NCBI RefSeq assembly: GCF_001439695.1
Contig: NZ_JYLL01000005.1
Coordinates: 1 to 64,000 of the forward strand
Length of the DNA stretch: 64,000 bases
Reading direction: 5' to 3'
Source: Pseudomonas veronii
Lineage (GTDB): Bacteria > Pseudomonadota > Gammaproteobacteria > Pseudomonadales > Pseudomonadaceae
The position numbers were made by a program, and so were the translations under genes. The first letter of the stretch is position 1. Every line of letters starts with the position of its first letter. Below the pieces are notes generated by a model that saw only the letters and a list, made by a program, of their open reading frames with translations, was not told where the DNA came from and did not search any database. Shown here in pieces: positions 27,461-37,279 of this stretch.

Positions 27461-28471
27461 TCAGCGCTGGTGACGGATACGTGGGTTGACGAAGCCGTAG
27501 AGGATATCCACCACGAAATTCACCAGGATCACCAGGCAGGCGATCAGCAGGATGCCGTTTTGCACCACCGGGTAGTCCCGCGCGCCAATGGCTTCGATCA
27601 GCCATTTGCCGATGCCGGGCCACGAGAAGATGGTTTCGGTCAATACCGCACCGGCCAGCAGGGTGCCGACTTGCAGGCCGACCACGGTGAGCACCGGGAT
27701 CAGCGCATTCCGCAGGCCATGCACGAACACCACACGCGCCGGCGACAGGCCTTTGGCCTTGGCGGTGCGGATGTAGTCTTCGCGCAACACTTCGAGCATC
27801 GACGAACGGGTCATCCGCGCAATCACCGCCAGCGGGATGGTGCCGAGCACGATGGCCGGCAGGATCAGGTGGTGCAGGGCGTCCCAGAACGCATCTGGCT
27901 CGTTGGCCAGCAGGGTGTCGATCAGCATGAAGCCGGTGCGCGGCTCGATGTCGTAGAGCAGGTCGATACGCCCGGAAACCGGGGTCCAGCCCAGGCTCAC
28001 CGAGAAGAACATGATCAGGATCAGGCCCCACCAGAAGATCGGCATCGAATAGCCCGCGAGGGAGATGCCCATCACCCCATGGTCGAACAGCGATCCTCGC
28101 TTCAAGGCCGCGATCACCCCCGCCAACAGGCCCAGGATACCGGCGAACAACAGGGCGGCCATGGACAGCTCCAGGGTCGCCGGGAAGAGTGCGGTGAACT
28201 CGGTCCACACGCTGGTGCGCGTGCGCAGGGATTCGCCAAGGTCGCCTTGGGCCAGCTTGCCGATGTAGTCCAGGTACTGCGCATACAACGGCTTGTTAAG
28301 GCCAAGGCGTTCCATTGCCTGTGCGTGCATCTCGGGGTCGACCCGGCGTTCGCCCATCATGACTTCTACGGGGTCGCCTGGAATCATGCGGATCAACGCA
28401 AACGTCAGCAACGTGATGCCGAAGAAGGTGGGGATCAATAACCCCAATCGGCGGGCAATAAAACTAAACAT
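27461..28471 (-). CDS. dppB: Dipeptide ABC transporter permease DppB
   Basis: 336-aa permease. It begins MFSFIARRLGLLIPTFFGIT, the standard DppB start, so I choose the ATG at 28471 rather than the frame open from 28519. Contains the DppB/OppB periplasmic insert (DPVEVMMGERRVDPE) and the EAA loop TAKAKGLSPARVVFVHGLRN. GAGG lies 11 bp upstream. Forms the channel with DppC. Confidence 0.93.
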   Translation of the reverse strand: MFSFIARRLGLLIPTFFGITLLTFALIRMIPGDPVEVMMGERRVDPEMHAQAMERLGLNKPLYAQYLDYIGKLAQGDLGESLRTRTSVWTEFTALFPATLELSMAALLFAGILGLLAGVIAALKRGSLFDHGVMGISLAGYSMPIFWWGLILIMFFSVSLGWTPVSGRIDLLYDIEPRTGFMLIDTLLANEPDAFWDALHHLILPAIVLGTIPLAVIARMTRSSMLEVLREDYIRTAKAKGLSPARVVFVHGLRNALIPVLTVVGLQVGTLLAGAVLTETIFSWPGIGKWLIEAIGARDYPVVQNGILLIACLVILVNFVVDILYGFVNPRIRHQR

Positions 28472-28547
28472 CTTGTGGTGTACCTCAATCAGCCGGTTAG
28501 GCAGGTTCGACACCGTCAACGTCGACGGTGTCGAGCGTTCTTCTTAT

Positions 28548-30146
28548 TTACTTCACCTGGGTGGTGGCGAAGTTATTGGTACCTAGAGGGCTTTGGGTAA
28601 AGCCCTCTACGTTTTTGCGCATAGCGGCGAACAGTTTCGGGTAAGCCATGGGAAGCCATGGTTGGTCCTTGTCGAAAATGTCCTGTGCTTGTTCATAGAG
28701 TGCAGCGCGCTGGGTGGGTTCAGCGATGGCTCGCGCCTTGTCGATCAGGTCCTGAAATTCCTTATTGCACCAACGGGCGTAGTTTTCGCCGTTCTTGGCC
28801 GCATCGCAACTCAGGTTGGGCGTGAGGAAATTATCCGGGTCGCCGTTATCACCTACCCAGCCTGCGGAAACCATGTCGTGCTCACCCGCTTTGGCGCGCT
28901 TTAGCATCTCGCCCCACTCCATGACCTTGATGTTGACCTTCAGGCCAACCTGGGCTAGATCCGCCTGCATACGCTGGGCGCCCATCATTGGGTTGGGGTT
29001 GGTCGGGCCGCCGTTGGCGCGAGTGAACAGGGTGAACTCGGTGCCTTCCGGCACGCCGGCTTCCTTGAGCAGGGCGCGAGCCTTGTCCAGGTCACGTGGC
29101 GGGTTTTTCAGCTTGTCGCTGAAGCCCAGCAGCGTTGGCGGATACGGGCCGGTGCCCACGACTGCGTTGCCTTCGCCAAACAGTGCTTTGGTATAGCCGG
29201 CCTTGTCGAACGCGATGTTGATCGCATGGCGCACCCGCGCGTCGCTCATGTATTTGTGGGTGGTGTTCAAGGCAGTGTAGCTGGTGGTCATGGCCGCCAG
29301 TCCATCGATCTTCAGGTTCGGGTCTTTCTTGATGCTCGGGATGTCGTCGGGCTTCGGATACAGCGCGATCTGGCATTCGTTGGCCTTGAGCTTCTGCAGG
29401 CGCACGTTGTTGTCGGTGGTGATCGCCAGGATCAGCGGGTCGGCCGGCGGCTTGCCGCGGAAGTAGTCCGGGTTGGCCTTGAAGCGCACCTGGGCGTCCT
29501 TGGCGTAGCGGGTGAAGATGAACGGGCCGGTGCCGACCGGCTTGGCGTTGAGGTCATCGGTCTTGCCGGACTTGAGCAACTGGTCGGCGTATTCGGCCGA
29601 GTGGATCGACGAAAACGCCATGGCCAGGTCGGCCAGGAACGGTGCTTCCGGACGGGTCAGGGTGAAGACCACGGTGTGATCGTCGGTCTTCTCGACGCTC
29701 TTGAGCAGTTCCTTGAAGCCCATGCTTTCGAAGTACGGGTAGCCCACGTTGGACTTGGTGTGCCACGGGTGTTTCGGGTCCAGCTGGCGCTGGAAGCTCC
29801 AAAGCACGTCGTCGGCGTTCAGGTTGCGCGTGGGTTTGAAGTAGTCGGTGGTGTGGAACTTGATGTCGTCACGCAGGTGGAAGGTGTAGGTCAGGCCATC
29901 GGCGCTGATTTCCGGCAGGGCCTTGGCCAGCGCCGGGATCACTTCGGTGGTGCCGGGCTTGAAGTCCACCAGGCGGTTGAACAGGGTTTCGGCGGCGGCG
30001 TCGGCGGTGACGGCCGTGGTGTACAGGACCGGATCGAAACCTTCCGGGCTGGCTTCGGTGCAGACCACCAGCGGTTTGGCCGAAATGCCGACCGCCACGC
30101 TCAACAGCGCAGCGGCAATGGCAGCTTGTAACGGGAGCATGTTCAT
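28548..30146 (-). CDS. dppA: Dipeptide-binding periplasmic protein DppA (copy next to dppB)
   Basis: 532-aa solute-binding protein of the SBP_bac_5 type. Signal peptide ~1-23 (cleavage after GISA). Family signature around residues 60-110: YTFHLRDDIKFHTTDYFKPTR. Near the end, the ligand-pocket segment SAGWVGDNGDPDNFL. It delivers di- and tripeptides to DppBC. It is the most divergent of the four paralogues here (ending TQVK) and the only one directly linked to the permease genes. Confidence 0.92.
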   Translation of the reverse strand: MNMLPLQAAIAAALLSVAVGISAKPLVVCTEASPEGFDPVLYTTAVTADAAAETLFNRLVDFKPGTTEVIPALAKALPEISADGLTYTFHLRDDIKFHTTDYFKPTRNLNADDVLWSFQRQLDPKHPWHTKSNVGYPYFESMGFKELLKSVEKTDDHTVVFTLTRPEAPFLADLAMAFSSIHSAEYADQLLKSGKTDDLNAKPVGTGPFIFTRYAKDAQVRFKANPDYFRGKPPADPLILAITTDNNVRLQKLKANECQIALYPKPDDIPSIKKDPNLKIDGLAAMTTSYTALNTTHKYMSDARVRHAINIAFDKAGYTKALFGEGNAVVGTGPYPPTLLGFSDKLKNPPRDLDKARALLKEAGVPEGTEFTLFTRANGGPTNPNPMMGAQRMQADLAQVGLKVNIKVMEWGEMLKRAKAGEHDMVSAGWVGDNGDPDNFLTPNLSCDAAKNGENYARWCNKEFQDLIDKARAIAEPTQRAALYEQAQDIFDKDQPWLPMAYPKLFAAMRKNVEGFTQSPLGTNNFATTQVK

Positions 30147-30187
30147 TCGGAGCCCTCTGCAATCGATGGGACCAGACGAGCATAGAG

Positions 30188-30210
30188 GGCGGGCTCGTCC
30201 TGAGCCCGCC
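30188..30210. other. Stem-loop between porin gene and dppA
   Basis: Perfect 9-bp arms ggcgggctc / gagcccgcc with a 5-nt loop and no T tract. It may stabilise the upstream transcript end or partially attenuate, tuning porin against transporter expression within one operon. Confidence 0.5.
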
Positions 30211-30226
30211 GTCTACCTGGCGCTGA

Positions 30227-31621
30227 TTAAAGGATGTTGAACGGGATGGTGGTGACCAAACGGAACTCTTTGATGCTGCCGTCGGACTGGAACTCACTGC
30301 CACGGTGCTCAACGTAGGTCGCACGAATGGCCGTGGCTTTGAGTGGGCCGCTCTGGATTGCGTAAGAGGCGCCTACACCGTATTCCTGGTGTTTTTCGCC
30401 GTCTTGGCTCTGGATGCCGTCATAGGCGAACTTGGCCCGACCACCGTTGCCGGTGTAGTGGGTGCCGTCGATGCCCCAGCCGCGCGCCGAGTAAGCGTTG
30501 AACTTCAGGCCTGGCACGCCGTATTCGGCCATGTTGATGGCGTAGGCGATCTGGAAGGACTTCTCGTTCGGGCCGTTGAAGTCCGAGGTCAGGGAGTTGG
30601 CCAGGTAGATGCCGTTGGTTTCGTGCAGGTAGTCGAAGTACTCGTTACCGTTCACTTCCTGGTACGCGAAGGTCAGGCTGTGCGCCTGATGGGTCAGGCC
30701 GAGCGACAGCGAGTAGGTGTCGTTGTCGATTTCGCCCATCAACTTTTTGCCTTCGTCGACGGTCTTGTAGTAGTTCAGGCCGGTGGTCAGGCCCAATACC
30801 GAGCTGTCGCCCAGTTCATGGGTCGCGCCGAAGTAGTACTGGTTCCAGAAGTCTTTGACGTTGGCGGCGAAGATGCTGGTTTTCAGGCTTTTCAGCGGCT
30901 GGTAGTTCAGGCCCAGGGTCGACACCTTGTCGGTTTCAGCGCCGTTGCCGTATTCACTGCGGAATTTCGACAGGCTCTGTTCGGTACGTGGCGAAACGCG
31001 GTCGAACACGCCGCCCTGGAACGACAGGTTACTGAACTCTTCGCTGTTGAAACTCACCCCTTCGAAGCTCGAAGGCAGCGCACGGTTGCCGATGGTATCG
31101 ACGATGCCGCTGCTGAAGTTCTGGCGACCGGCGGTCAGGGTGGTGTTGGAGACGCGGAACTGCACGTTGGCCAGGCCCAGTTTGCTCCACTGGTCGACTG
31201 CATCGCCGTTGGAGTCGGCCAGGGTACGGTTGGAGCCGCCCTTGATGTCACGCTTGCTGCGGTCCAGGACCAGTGCGTTGTAGACCGCCAATTCGGTCTT
31301 GACGCCCACGGTACCCTGGGTGAAACCCGAGCTGGCGTTGAGGATGGTGCCCTGTACCCAGTTGGTACGATTGCGGTCGGTGCGGGTTTCGCCGTGCTTC
31401 TTGTACTCGAAGGTGCCCCCACGGTACTTGCTTTCATGGGAGTACCAGTTACGCGTGGTGCCGCCCAGGCTGAAGTCCTCGATAAAACCCTTGGCTTCGC
31501 TTTGAGCGCTGGTGCCGGCCAGTGTGGTGGGAACGAAGTCCTGGCTCTGGGTTTCCGCGTAAGCGGTCGCCGTGATGCTGCTGATGGCCAGGGCCAGAAG
31601 CGCTTTGCTGCTCAGTTTCAT
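30227..31621 (-). CDS. opdP: OprD-family outer-membrane porin
   Basis: 464-aa porin with a signal peptide (MKLSSKALLALAISSITATAYA). Alternating beta-strands throughout, the OprD-family landmarks TLTAGRQNFSSGIVDTIGNRALPSSFEG and GTHYTGNGG, and a C-terminal strand IPFNIL. OprD (Occ) porins admit small basic or peptide substrates. The position between dppA paralogues matches opdP of the P. aeruginosa dpp locus, hence the symbol. Role in outer-membrane passage of dipeptides is inferred from that. Confidence 0.85.
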   Translation of the reverse strand: MKLSSKALLALAISSITATAYAETQSQDFVPTTLAGTSAQSEAKGFIEDFSLGGTTRNWYSHESKYRGGTFEYKKHGETRTDRNRTNWVQGTILNASSGFTQGTVGVKTELAVYNALVLDRSKRDIKGGSNRTLADSNGDAVDQWSKLGLANVQFRVSNTTLTAGRQNFSSGIVDTIGNRALPSSFEGVSFNSEEFSNLSFQGGVFDRVSPRTEQSLSKFRSEYGNGAETDKVSTLGLNYQPLKSLKTSIFAANVKDFWNQYYFGATHELGDSSVLGLTTGLNYYKTVDEGKKLMGEIDNDTYSLSLGLTHQAHSLTFAYQEVNGNEYFDYLHETNGIYLANSLTSDFNGPNEKSFQIAYAINMAEYGVPGLKFNAYSARGWGIDGTHYTGNGGRAKFAYDGIQSQDGEKHQEYGVGASYAIQSGPLKATAIRATYVEHRGSEFQSDGSIKEFRLVTTIPFNIL

Positions 31622-31790
31622 GGGTGAAGCTCCTTTGGTTCTCTTTTTTTATGCCGGTCTTTTAGGTGATCCGGCTATTGGTGTGTAACTCGTTCAAGCA
31701 TTTGCAAACGTTTGCTGTAGGAAATTTCCCAACAGAAGGCTGCAAGTTTGCCGGAGAGTGTTATCCACTCCCCGCAATCCGGTTATTTTC

Positions 31791-33395
31791 TTATGGGGTG
31801 ATACTGACGCCCGAGAACACGTTGCGGCCGAAGGGGCTCACTTGGAAACCTTCGACTTTGGCGCTTAACGGCTGGTTGACCGTCGAGTGGGCGACTGGCG
31901 TGATCGGCACCTGCGCTTTGAGCAGTTGCTGTGCCTGTTTGTACAGAACAGTCCGTTGTTCGCGGTCGGTGACGACCTTGGCTTGCTTGATCAGCTTGTC
32001 GTATGCCGGGTCGCACCACATGGAGTAGTTGTTCCCGCCGATGGCGTCGCAGCTGTAGAGGGTGCCCAACCAGTTGTCCGGGTCGCCGTTGTCGCCGGTC
32101 CAGCCGATCAGGCTGATATCGTGCTCACCGTTCTTGGTGCGCTTGATGTACTCGCCCCACTCGTAGCTGACGATCTTGACCTTGAGGCCGATCTTGGCCC
32201 AGTCGTTCTGCAGCATCTCGGCCATCAGCTTGGCGTTGGGGTTGTACGGCCGTTGTACCGGCATCGCCCACAGGGTGATCTCGGTGCCTTCCTTCACGCC
32301 GGCGGCCTTGAGCAGTTCCTTGGCTTTTTCCGGGTTGTAGGCGGCGTCTTTGATGCTGTCGTCGTAAGACCACTGCGTCGGTGGCATGGCGTTGACCGCC
32401 AGTTGCCCCGCGCCCTGGTACACGGCGTTGAGGATGCTCTGCTTGTTCACCGCCATGTCCAACGCCTGACGCACTTCGAGCTGGTCGAACGGTTTGTGGC
32501 GCACGTTGTAGGCGATGTAGCCGAGGTTGAAACCTGGCTTGGTCAGCAGTTGCAGCTTGGGGTCGGCCTTGAGAGCGTCGACATCCGCCGGACGCGGATG
32601 CAGGGTGATCTGGCATTCGCCGGCCTTGAGCTTTTGCACGCGCACCGACGCGTCGGTGTTGATGGCGAAGATCAACTGGTCGAGCTTGACCCGGCTCGGG
32701 TCCCAGTACTGTTTGTTGCCGGCGTAACGGATCTGCGAGTCTTTCTGGTAGCGCTGGAAGACGAACGGGCCAGTGCCGATCGGCTTCTGGTTGATGTCGC
32801 TGGGCTTGCCCTGCTTGAGCAACTGCTCGGCGTATTCGGCCGACAGAATGGAGGCAAAGCTCATGGCGATATTTTGCACGAACGCCGCGTCGACCGAGTT
32901 CAGTGTCATCACCACGGTGTGCGGGTCGGTTTTCTCGACCTTGGCGATGTTCTTGTTCAGGCTCATCCCGTTGAAGTACGGAAACTCGGTGGGGTAGGCC
33001 TTGCGAAATGGATGGTCGGGGTCAAGCATGCGGTTGAAAGTGAACAACACGTCGTCGGCGTTGAAGTCCCGCGTGGGCTTGAACTCTTTATTGCTGTGGA
33101 ATTTCACCCCTTCGCGCAGGTGGAAGGTGTAGGTCAGGCCATCTGGCGAAATATCCCACTTGGTTGCCAGCCCCGGTACGACGCTGGTCGCGCCCTTTTC
33201 AAACTCAACGAGGCGGTTGTACAGCGGCTCGGCCGCATCGTTGTCGGTGGCGGTGGTGTACTGCGCGGTGTCAAAGCCCGCCGGGCTGCCTTCAGAGCAA
33301 AACACCAGGCTCTTTTTTTCGGCGGCGTGGCCCATCGTGGCCACAGCCAGCAGGCTGGTGCCAAAAATTGCGGATAGAACGGTGGTATGGCGCAT
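31791..33395 (-). CDS. DppA-like peptide-binding protein (third paralogue)
   Basis: 534-aa periplasmic binding protein, SBP_bac_5 family, signal peptide to about residue 24 (GHAA). Carries YTFHLREGVKFHSNKEFKPTR and ISLIGWTGDNGDPDNWL. Closely similar to the two paralogues at 33.7 and 35.6 kb, less so to the one next to dppB. Probably loads the same DppBCDF transporter with a different peptide range. Lies 170 bp upstream of the porin gene on the same strand. Confidence 0.9.
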   Translation of the reverse strand: MRHTTVLSAIFGTSLLAVATMGHAAEKKSLVFCSEGSPAGFDTAQYTTATDNDAAEPLYNRLVEFEKGATSVVPGLATKWDISPDGLTYTFHLREGVKFHSNKEFKPTRDFNADDVLFTFNRMLDPDHPFRKAYPTEFPYFNGMSLNKNIAKVEKTDPHTVVMTLNSVDAAFVQNIAMSFASILSAEYAEQLLKQGKPSDINQKPIGTGPFVFQRYQKDSQIRYAGNKQYWDPSRVKLDQLIFAINTDASVRVQKLKAGECQITLHPRPADVDALKADPKLQLLTKPGFNLGYIAYNVRHKPFDQLEVRQALDMAVNKQSILNAVYQGAGQLAVNAMPPTQWSYDDSIKDAAYNPEKAKELLKAAGVKEGTEITLWAMPVQRPYNPNAKLMAEMLQNDWAKIGLKVKIVSYEWGEYIKRTKNGEHDISLIGWTGDNGDPDNWLGTLYSCDAIGGNNYSMWCDPAYDKLIKQAKVVTDREQRTVLYKQAQQLLKAQVPITPVAHSTVNQPLSAKVEGFQVSPFGRNVFSGVSITP

Positions 33396-33698
33396 GACGA
33401 TCCCGATCCTTGTTTGTAGTTGTCATCAGCGAGCAATCCCCCCGGCATACGGCCAGGGGGACATCACTGATTCCACGCACAGCAAGTGCCCATCAGATTG
33501 GAGCCTCTGCTGTCCTACGACGTTAGGGGTCGAGGACTTCGCAGTAAATGCGCAAAATCTGACTGACCTTGTAGGCAACGGAGCCGCGAATCGAAGTTCA
33601 TTGCCGTAGGACGGCAGCGAGCGCGAATGTGGTCTGTTTCCTACTGGCCTGGCGGATGCAATAACGGCGACGTTATGAAACGTCGCCGCCATCGTTCC
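33396..33698 (-). promoter_or_regulatory. 303-bp intergenic region upstream of the third dppA paralogue
   Basis: Gene-free. Near the left-hand SBP's end a perfect hairpin ggcgacgtt-atga-aacgtcgcc (33666-33687) may terminate the preceding gene, although no T tract follows on the minus strand. The remainder should hold a promoter for the 33395 gene, but I cannot single out -35/-10 boxes. Confidence 0.4.
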
Positions 33699-35327
33699 TT
33701 ACTTGCCGCTCACGCTCACGCCGTAGAACGAGTTCAGGCCAAACGGGCTGATCTTGAAGTCCTGTACGGTGTTGCGCATGGGTTGATACACCGTCGAGTG
33801 CGCGATAGGTGTCATCGGGACTGCATCTTTGAGGATGTGTTGCGCCTGCTTATACAGCTCGGTGCGTTTGGCCACATCCGAGGTGGCCTTGGCTTCTTTC
33901 ACGATGCCGTCGAATTTCTTGTCGCACCATTTGGAGAAGTTGTTACCGGACAGCGAGTCGCAGCCGAACAGCACGTTCAGCCAGTTGTCCGGGTCCCCAT
34001 TGTCGCCGCTCCAGCCAATGATCATGGCCTGGTTCTCGCCGCCTTTGGAACGCTTGATGTACTCGCCCCATTCGTAGCTGACGATGTTGACCTTCAGGCC
34101 GATCTGTTTCCAGTCGTTCTGCAGCATCTCGGCCATCAGCTTGGCGTTCGGGTTGTACGGACGCTGGACCGGCATGGCCCACAGGGTGATCTCGGTGCCG
34201 TCCTTGATCCCGGCTTCCTTGAGCAGTTCCTTGGCTTTGGCCACGTCGTGCGGGGCATCTTTGATGGTGGTGTCGTAGGACCACTGGGTCGGCGGCATGG
34301 CGTTGACCGCCAATTGGCCCGCGCCCTGGTACACCGAGTCGATGATCTGCTGCTTGTTCACCGCCATGTCCAGCGCCTGGCGCACGCGCAGGTCGGACAG
34401 CGGGTTAGGCGCGGTCTGGCCCTTGAGCACCGGCATGACGTTGTAGGCGATGTAGCCCAGGTTGAAACCGGCCTGGTTGGGCAGTTTTAAGTCCTTGTCG
34501 TCGCCCAGTGCCTTGAGGTCGGCCGGACGGGGGAACAGGGTGATCTGGCATTCGTTTTTCTTGAGCTTCTGGATACGCACCGACGGGTCGGTGGTGATGG
34601 CGAAGATCAGGTTGTCGATCTTCACGTCTTCAGGTTTCCAGTAGTCCTTGTTGCCGGTGTAACGAATGTTCGAGTCTTTCTGGTAGCTCTTGAACACGAA
34701 CGGGCCGGTGCCGACAGGTTTCTGGTTGATGTCCTGCGGCGTGCCGTTTTTCAGCAGTTGCGCGGCGTACTCGGCCGACTGGATCGACGCGAAGCTCATC
34801 GCCAGGTTCTGGATGAAGGCGGCGTCCACGGTGCCAAGGGTGAACTTGACGGTGTGGGCATCGACTTTCTCGATGTTCTTGATGTTGGTGTCCATCCCCA
34901 TGTCCGTGAAGTACGGGAACTCGGTGGGGTAGGCCTTACGGAACGGATCGTCTTTGTTGATCATCCGGTTGAAGGTGAACAGTACGTCGTCGGCCGAGAA
35001 CTCGCGAGTGGGCTTGAAGTACGGGGTGGTGTGGAACTTGACGCCTTCGCGCAGGTGGAAGGTGTACGTCAGGCCATCCGGGGACACGTCCCAGCTGGTG
35101 GCCAGGCCAGGAACGACGGCGGTGCCGCCACGTTCGAACTGGCTCAGACGGTTGAACATGGTTTCGGCCGAAGCATCGAAGTCTGTTCCGGTGGTGTACT
35201 GGCCTGGATCAAAACCGGCCGGGCTCCCTTCGGAGCAGAACACCAGGTTAGTCGCCGCTTGGGCGAAAGGCGCTGCGGCCATAAGGCCAGCGCTAACAAG
35301 TAACGGAATGACTGCGTGTTTAAGCAT
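33699..35327 (-). CDS. DppA-like peptide-binding protein (second paralogue)
   Basis: 542-aa SBP_bac_5 protein. The ATG at 35327 (MLKHAVIPLLVSAGLMAAAPFAQAA) follows GAGG by five bases and begins a normal signal peptide, so the extra eight codons of the longer frame are not used. Signatures YTFHLREGVKFHTTPYFKPTR and MIIGWSGDNGDPDNWL. About 10 residues longer than its paralogues because of an insertion near residue 310 (VMPVLKGQTAPNP). Role as in the neighbouring paralogues. Confidence 0.9.
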   Translation of the reverse strand: MLKHAVIPLLVSAGLMAAAPFAQAATNLVFCSEGSPAGFDPGQYTTGTDFDASAETMFNRLSQFERGGTAVVPGLATSWDVSPDGLTYTFHLREGVKFHTTPYFKPTREFSADDVLFTFNRMINKDDPFRKAYPTEFPYFTDMGMDTNIKNIEKVDAHTVKFTLGTVDAAFIQNLAMSFASIQSAEYAAQLLKNGTPQDINQKPVGTGPFVFKSYQKDSNIRYTGNKDYWKPEDVKIDNLIFAITTDPSVRIQKLKKNECQITLFPRPADLKALGDDKDLKLPNQAGFNLGYIAYNVMPVLKGQTAPNPLSDLRVRQALDMAVNKQQIIDSVYQGAGQLAVNAMPPTQWSYDTTIKDAPHDVAKAKELLKEAGIKDGTEITLWAMPVQRPYNPNAKLMAEMLQNDWKQIGLKVNIVSYEWGEYIKRSKGGENQAMIIGWSGDNGDPDNWLNVLFGCDSLSGNNFSKWCDKKFDGIVKEAKATSDVAKRTELYKQAQHILKDAVPMTPIAHSTVYQPMRNTVQDFKISPFGLNSFYGVSVSGK

Positions 35328-35537
35328 GTTGGCCTCATGATTTGTTGTCATTTTTGGTAGTGAGGGCGACCTCGTGAGTCGGCCTGCGGATACTTATGCA
35401 GGGGCCATACCCATTGCAAGATGCTGAACGGTTGCAAGGATGAAAGAGTGGTACGAACGTACAAGAATGTCGCAAATATGAAAGTTTCGACATAAATGCG
35501 TACATTTGGAGGGCTTTTTCGGTGCCGCACGAGCACT

Positions 35538-35578
35538 AAAAAGGCCCAACCGAGGCGTGTTATGCACTCGATTGGGGC
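35538..35578 (-). terminator. Terminator of the first dppA paralogue
   Basis: On the minus strand gccccaatcgag ... ctcggttgggcc pairs at ~10 of 11 positions and is followed by TTTTTA, eight bases after the stop. The first binding-protein gene is therefore probably its own transcription unit. Confidence 0.75.
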
Positions 35579-35585
35579 GTTGCTG

Positions 35586-37187
35586 TTACTTATCGAGACT
35601 CACGCCGTAGAACGGCGTCAGGCCAAAGGGGCTGATTTTGAAGTCCCGCACTTCCTTGCGAAGTGGCTGGAAAACCGTCGAGTTCGCAATAGGCGTTATA
35701 GGTACTTGTTCTTTAAGGATTTTTTGTGCCTGCTGATACCACTTGATACGCTGCTCGCGGTCGCTGCTGACCTTGGCCTGTTGCACCAGCTTGTCGTAGG
35801 CCGGGTTACACCATTTGGCGTAGTTGCTGCCCTTCACCGCGGCACAGCTGTAGAGCACGCCGAGCCAGTTATCCGGGTCGCCGTTGTCGCCGGTCCAGCC
35901 GTAAATCATCGCATCGTGCTCGCCATTCTTGGCGCGCTTGATGTATTCGCCCCACTCATAGCTGACGATGTTGGCCTTGATGCCGATGTTGGCCCAATCC
36001 TGTTGGATCATTTGTGCTGACATTCGCGCATTCGGATTGGACGCGCGTTGTACGGTCATCGCCCACAAGTTGATGGTCGTACCGGGTGCAACCCCTGCTT
36101 CTTTTAGTAGCGCCCGCGCTTTGGCCGGGTCGAAGGGGGCATCCTTGATCGTCGGGTCATAAGACCACTGCGCCGGAGGCAATGCGTTCTGCGCCAGTTG
36201 CCCGGCGCTCTGGTACACGGCCTTGATGATCGCCGGTTTATCGATGGCCATGTCCAGGGCCTGGCGCACCTTGAGTTGATCCAGCGGCGGATGCGTCACG
36301 TTGTAGGCCAGAAAACCCAGGTTGAACCCTGCTTGCTGCAACACGCGCAGGTTGGGGTCTTGTTTCATCACCTCGATGTCGGCAGGGCGCGGGTAACCGC
36401 TGACCTGGCATTCGCCGGCCTTGAGTTTCTGCAGGCGCGACGCGGCGTCCGGGGTGATCGCGAACACCAGGTTGTCGAGCTTCACATCCTCGGGTTTCCA
36501 ATACTGTTTATTGGCGACGTAGCGAATCTGCGAGTCCTTTTGGTAACGCTTGAACACAAAAGGCCCGGTGCCCACCGGTTTTTGGTTGATGTCTGCGGCG
36601 TTGCCGGTCTTCAGCAGTTGCGCGGCGTACTCGGCCGATTGCACCGAGGCGAAACTCATTGCCAGGTTCTGTACGAACGAGGCATCGACGTTGTTCAGGC
36701 TGAAGCGCACGGTGTGCTCGTCCAGTTTGTCGACGCTTTTGATCGTGGTGTTCAAACCCATGTCGGTGAAATACGGCGACTCGGACGGGTAGGCCTTGCG
36801 AAACGGGCTGTCGGCATCCAGCAGGCGGTTGAAGGTGAACAACACGTCATCGGCGTTGAAGTCGCGGGTGGGCGTGAAGAAATCGGTGGTGTGGAACTTG
36901 ACGCCATCACGCAGGTGGAAGGTGTACGTCAGGCCGTCGTTGGAGACCTCCCAACGGGTCGCCAGGCCGGGTTCGACCTCGGTGCCGCCGCGCTTGAACT
37001 GGGTCAGACGGTTGAACACGGTTTCGGCGGAGGCATCGAAATCGGTGCCGCTGGTGTACTGGCTGGGGTCGAAGCCGGCGGGGCTGGCTTCGGAGCAGTA
37101 GACCAGGGTGCTGGCCGCCTGGGCCATGGGCATAAAGGCCAGCAGGCCGGCAGCGAGGAGCAGCGGTTTGAAGATGGTTCTTTCCAT
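35586..37187 (-). CDS. DppA-like peptide-binding protein (first paralogue)
   Basis: 533-aa SBP_bac_5 protein with signal peptide (MERTIFKPLLLAAGLLAFMPMAQAA). Signatures YTFHLRDGVKFHTTDFFTPTR and AMIYGWTGDNGDPDNWL. First dpp-locus gene in transcription order, with its own terminator. Four binding proteins for one permease resembles the P. aeruginosa dpp locus, where several DppA proteins share one transporter. The psdR-type regulator found there is absent in this window. Confidence 0.9.
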   Translation of the reverse strand: MERTIFKPLLLAAGLLAFMPMAQAASTLVYCSEASPAGFDPSQYTSGTDFDASAETVFNRLTQFKRGGTEVEPGLATRWEVSNDGLTYTFHLRDGVKFHTTDFFTPTRDFNADDVLFTFNRLLDADSPFRKAYPSESPYFTDMGLNTTIKSVDKLDEHTVRFSLNNVDASFVQNLAMSFASVQSAEYAAQLLKTGNAADINQKPVGTGPFVFKRYQKDSQIRYVANKQYWKPEDVKLDNLVFAITPDAASRLQKLKAGECQVSGYPRPADIEVMKQDPNLRVLQQAGFNLGFLAYNVTHPPLDQLKVRQALDMAIDKPAIIKAVYQSAGQLAQNALPPAQWSYDPTIKDAPFDPAKARALLKEAGVAPGTTINLWAMTVQRASNPNARMSAQMIQQDWANIGIKANIVSYEWGEYIKRAKNGEHDAMIYGWTGDNGDPDNWLGVLYSCAAVKGSNYAKWCNPAYDKLVQQAKVSSDREQRIKWYQQAQKILKEQVPITPIANSTVFQPLRKEVRDFKISPFGLTPFYGVSLDK

Positions 37188-37279
37188 GGAGACCCCTGAA
37201 GTGGCGGCATATGGCTGCCCAAACGAAAACGACGGTCCCCGAGGTTACCGCCGTTCAGGTTTATCAGGTAGGGGCTCAC

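Noticed and set aside
30305..33377. Long plus-strand frames opposite the porin and binding-protein genes
   Set aside because: Shadows of well-recognised minus-strand genes with signal peptides and family motifs.
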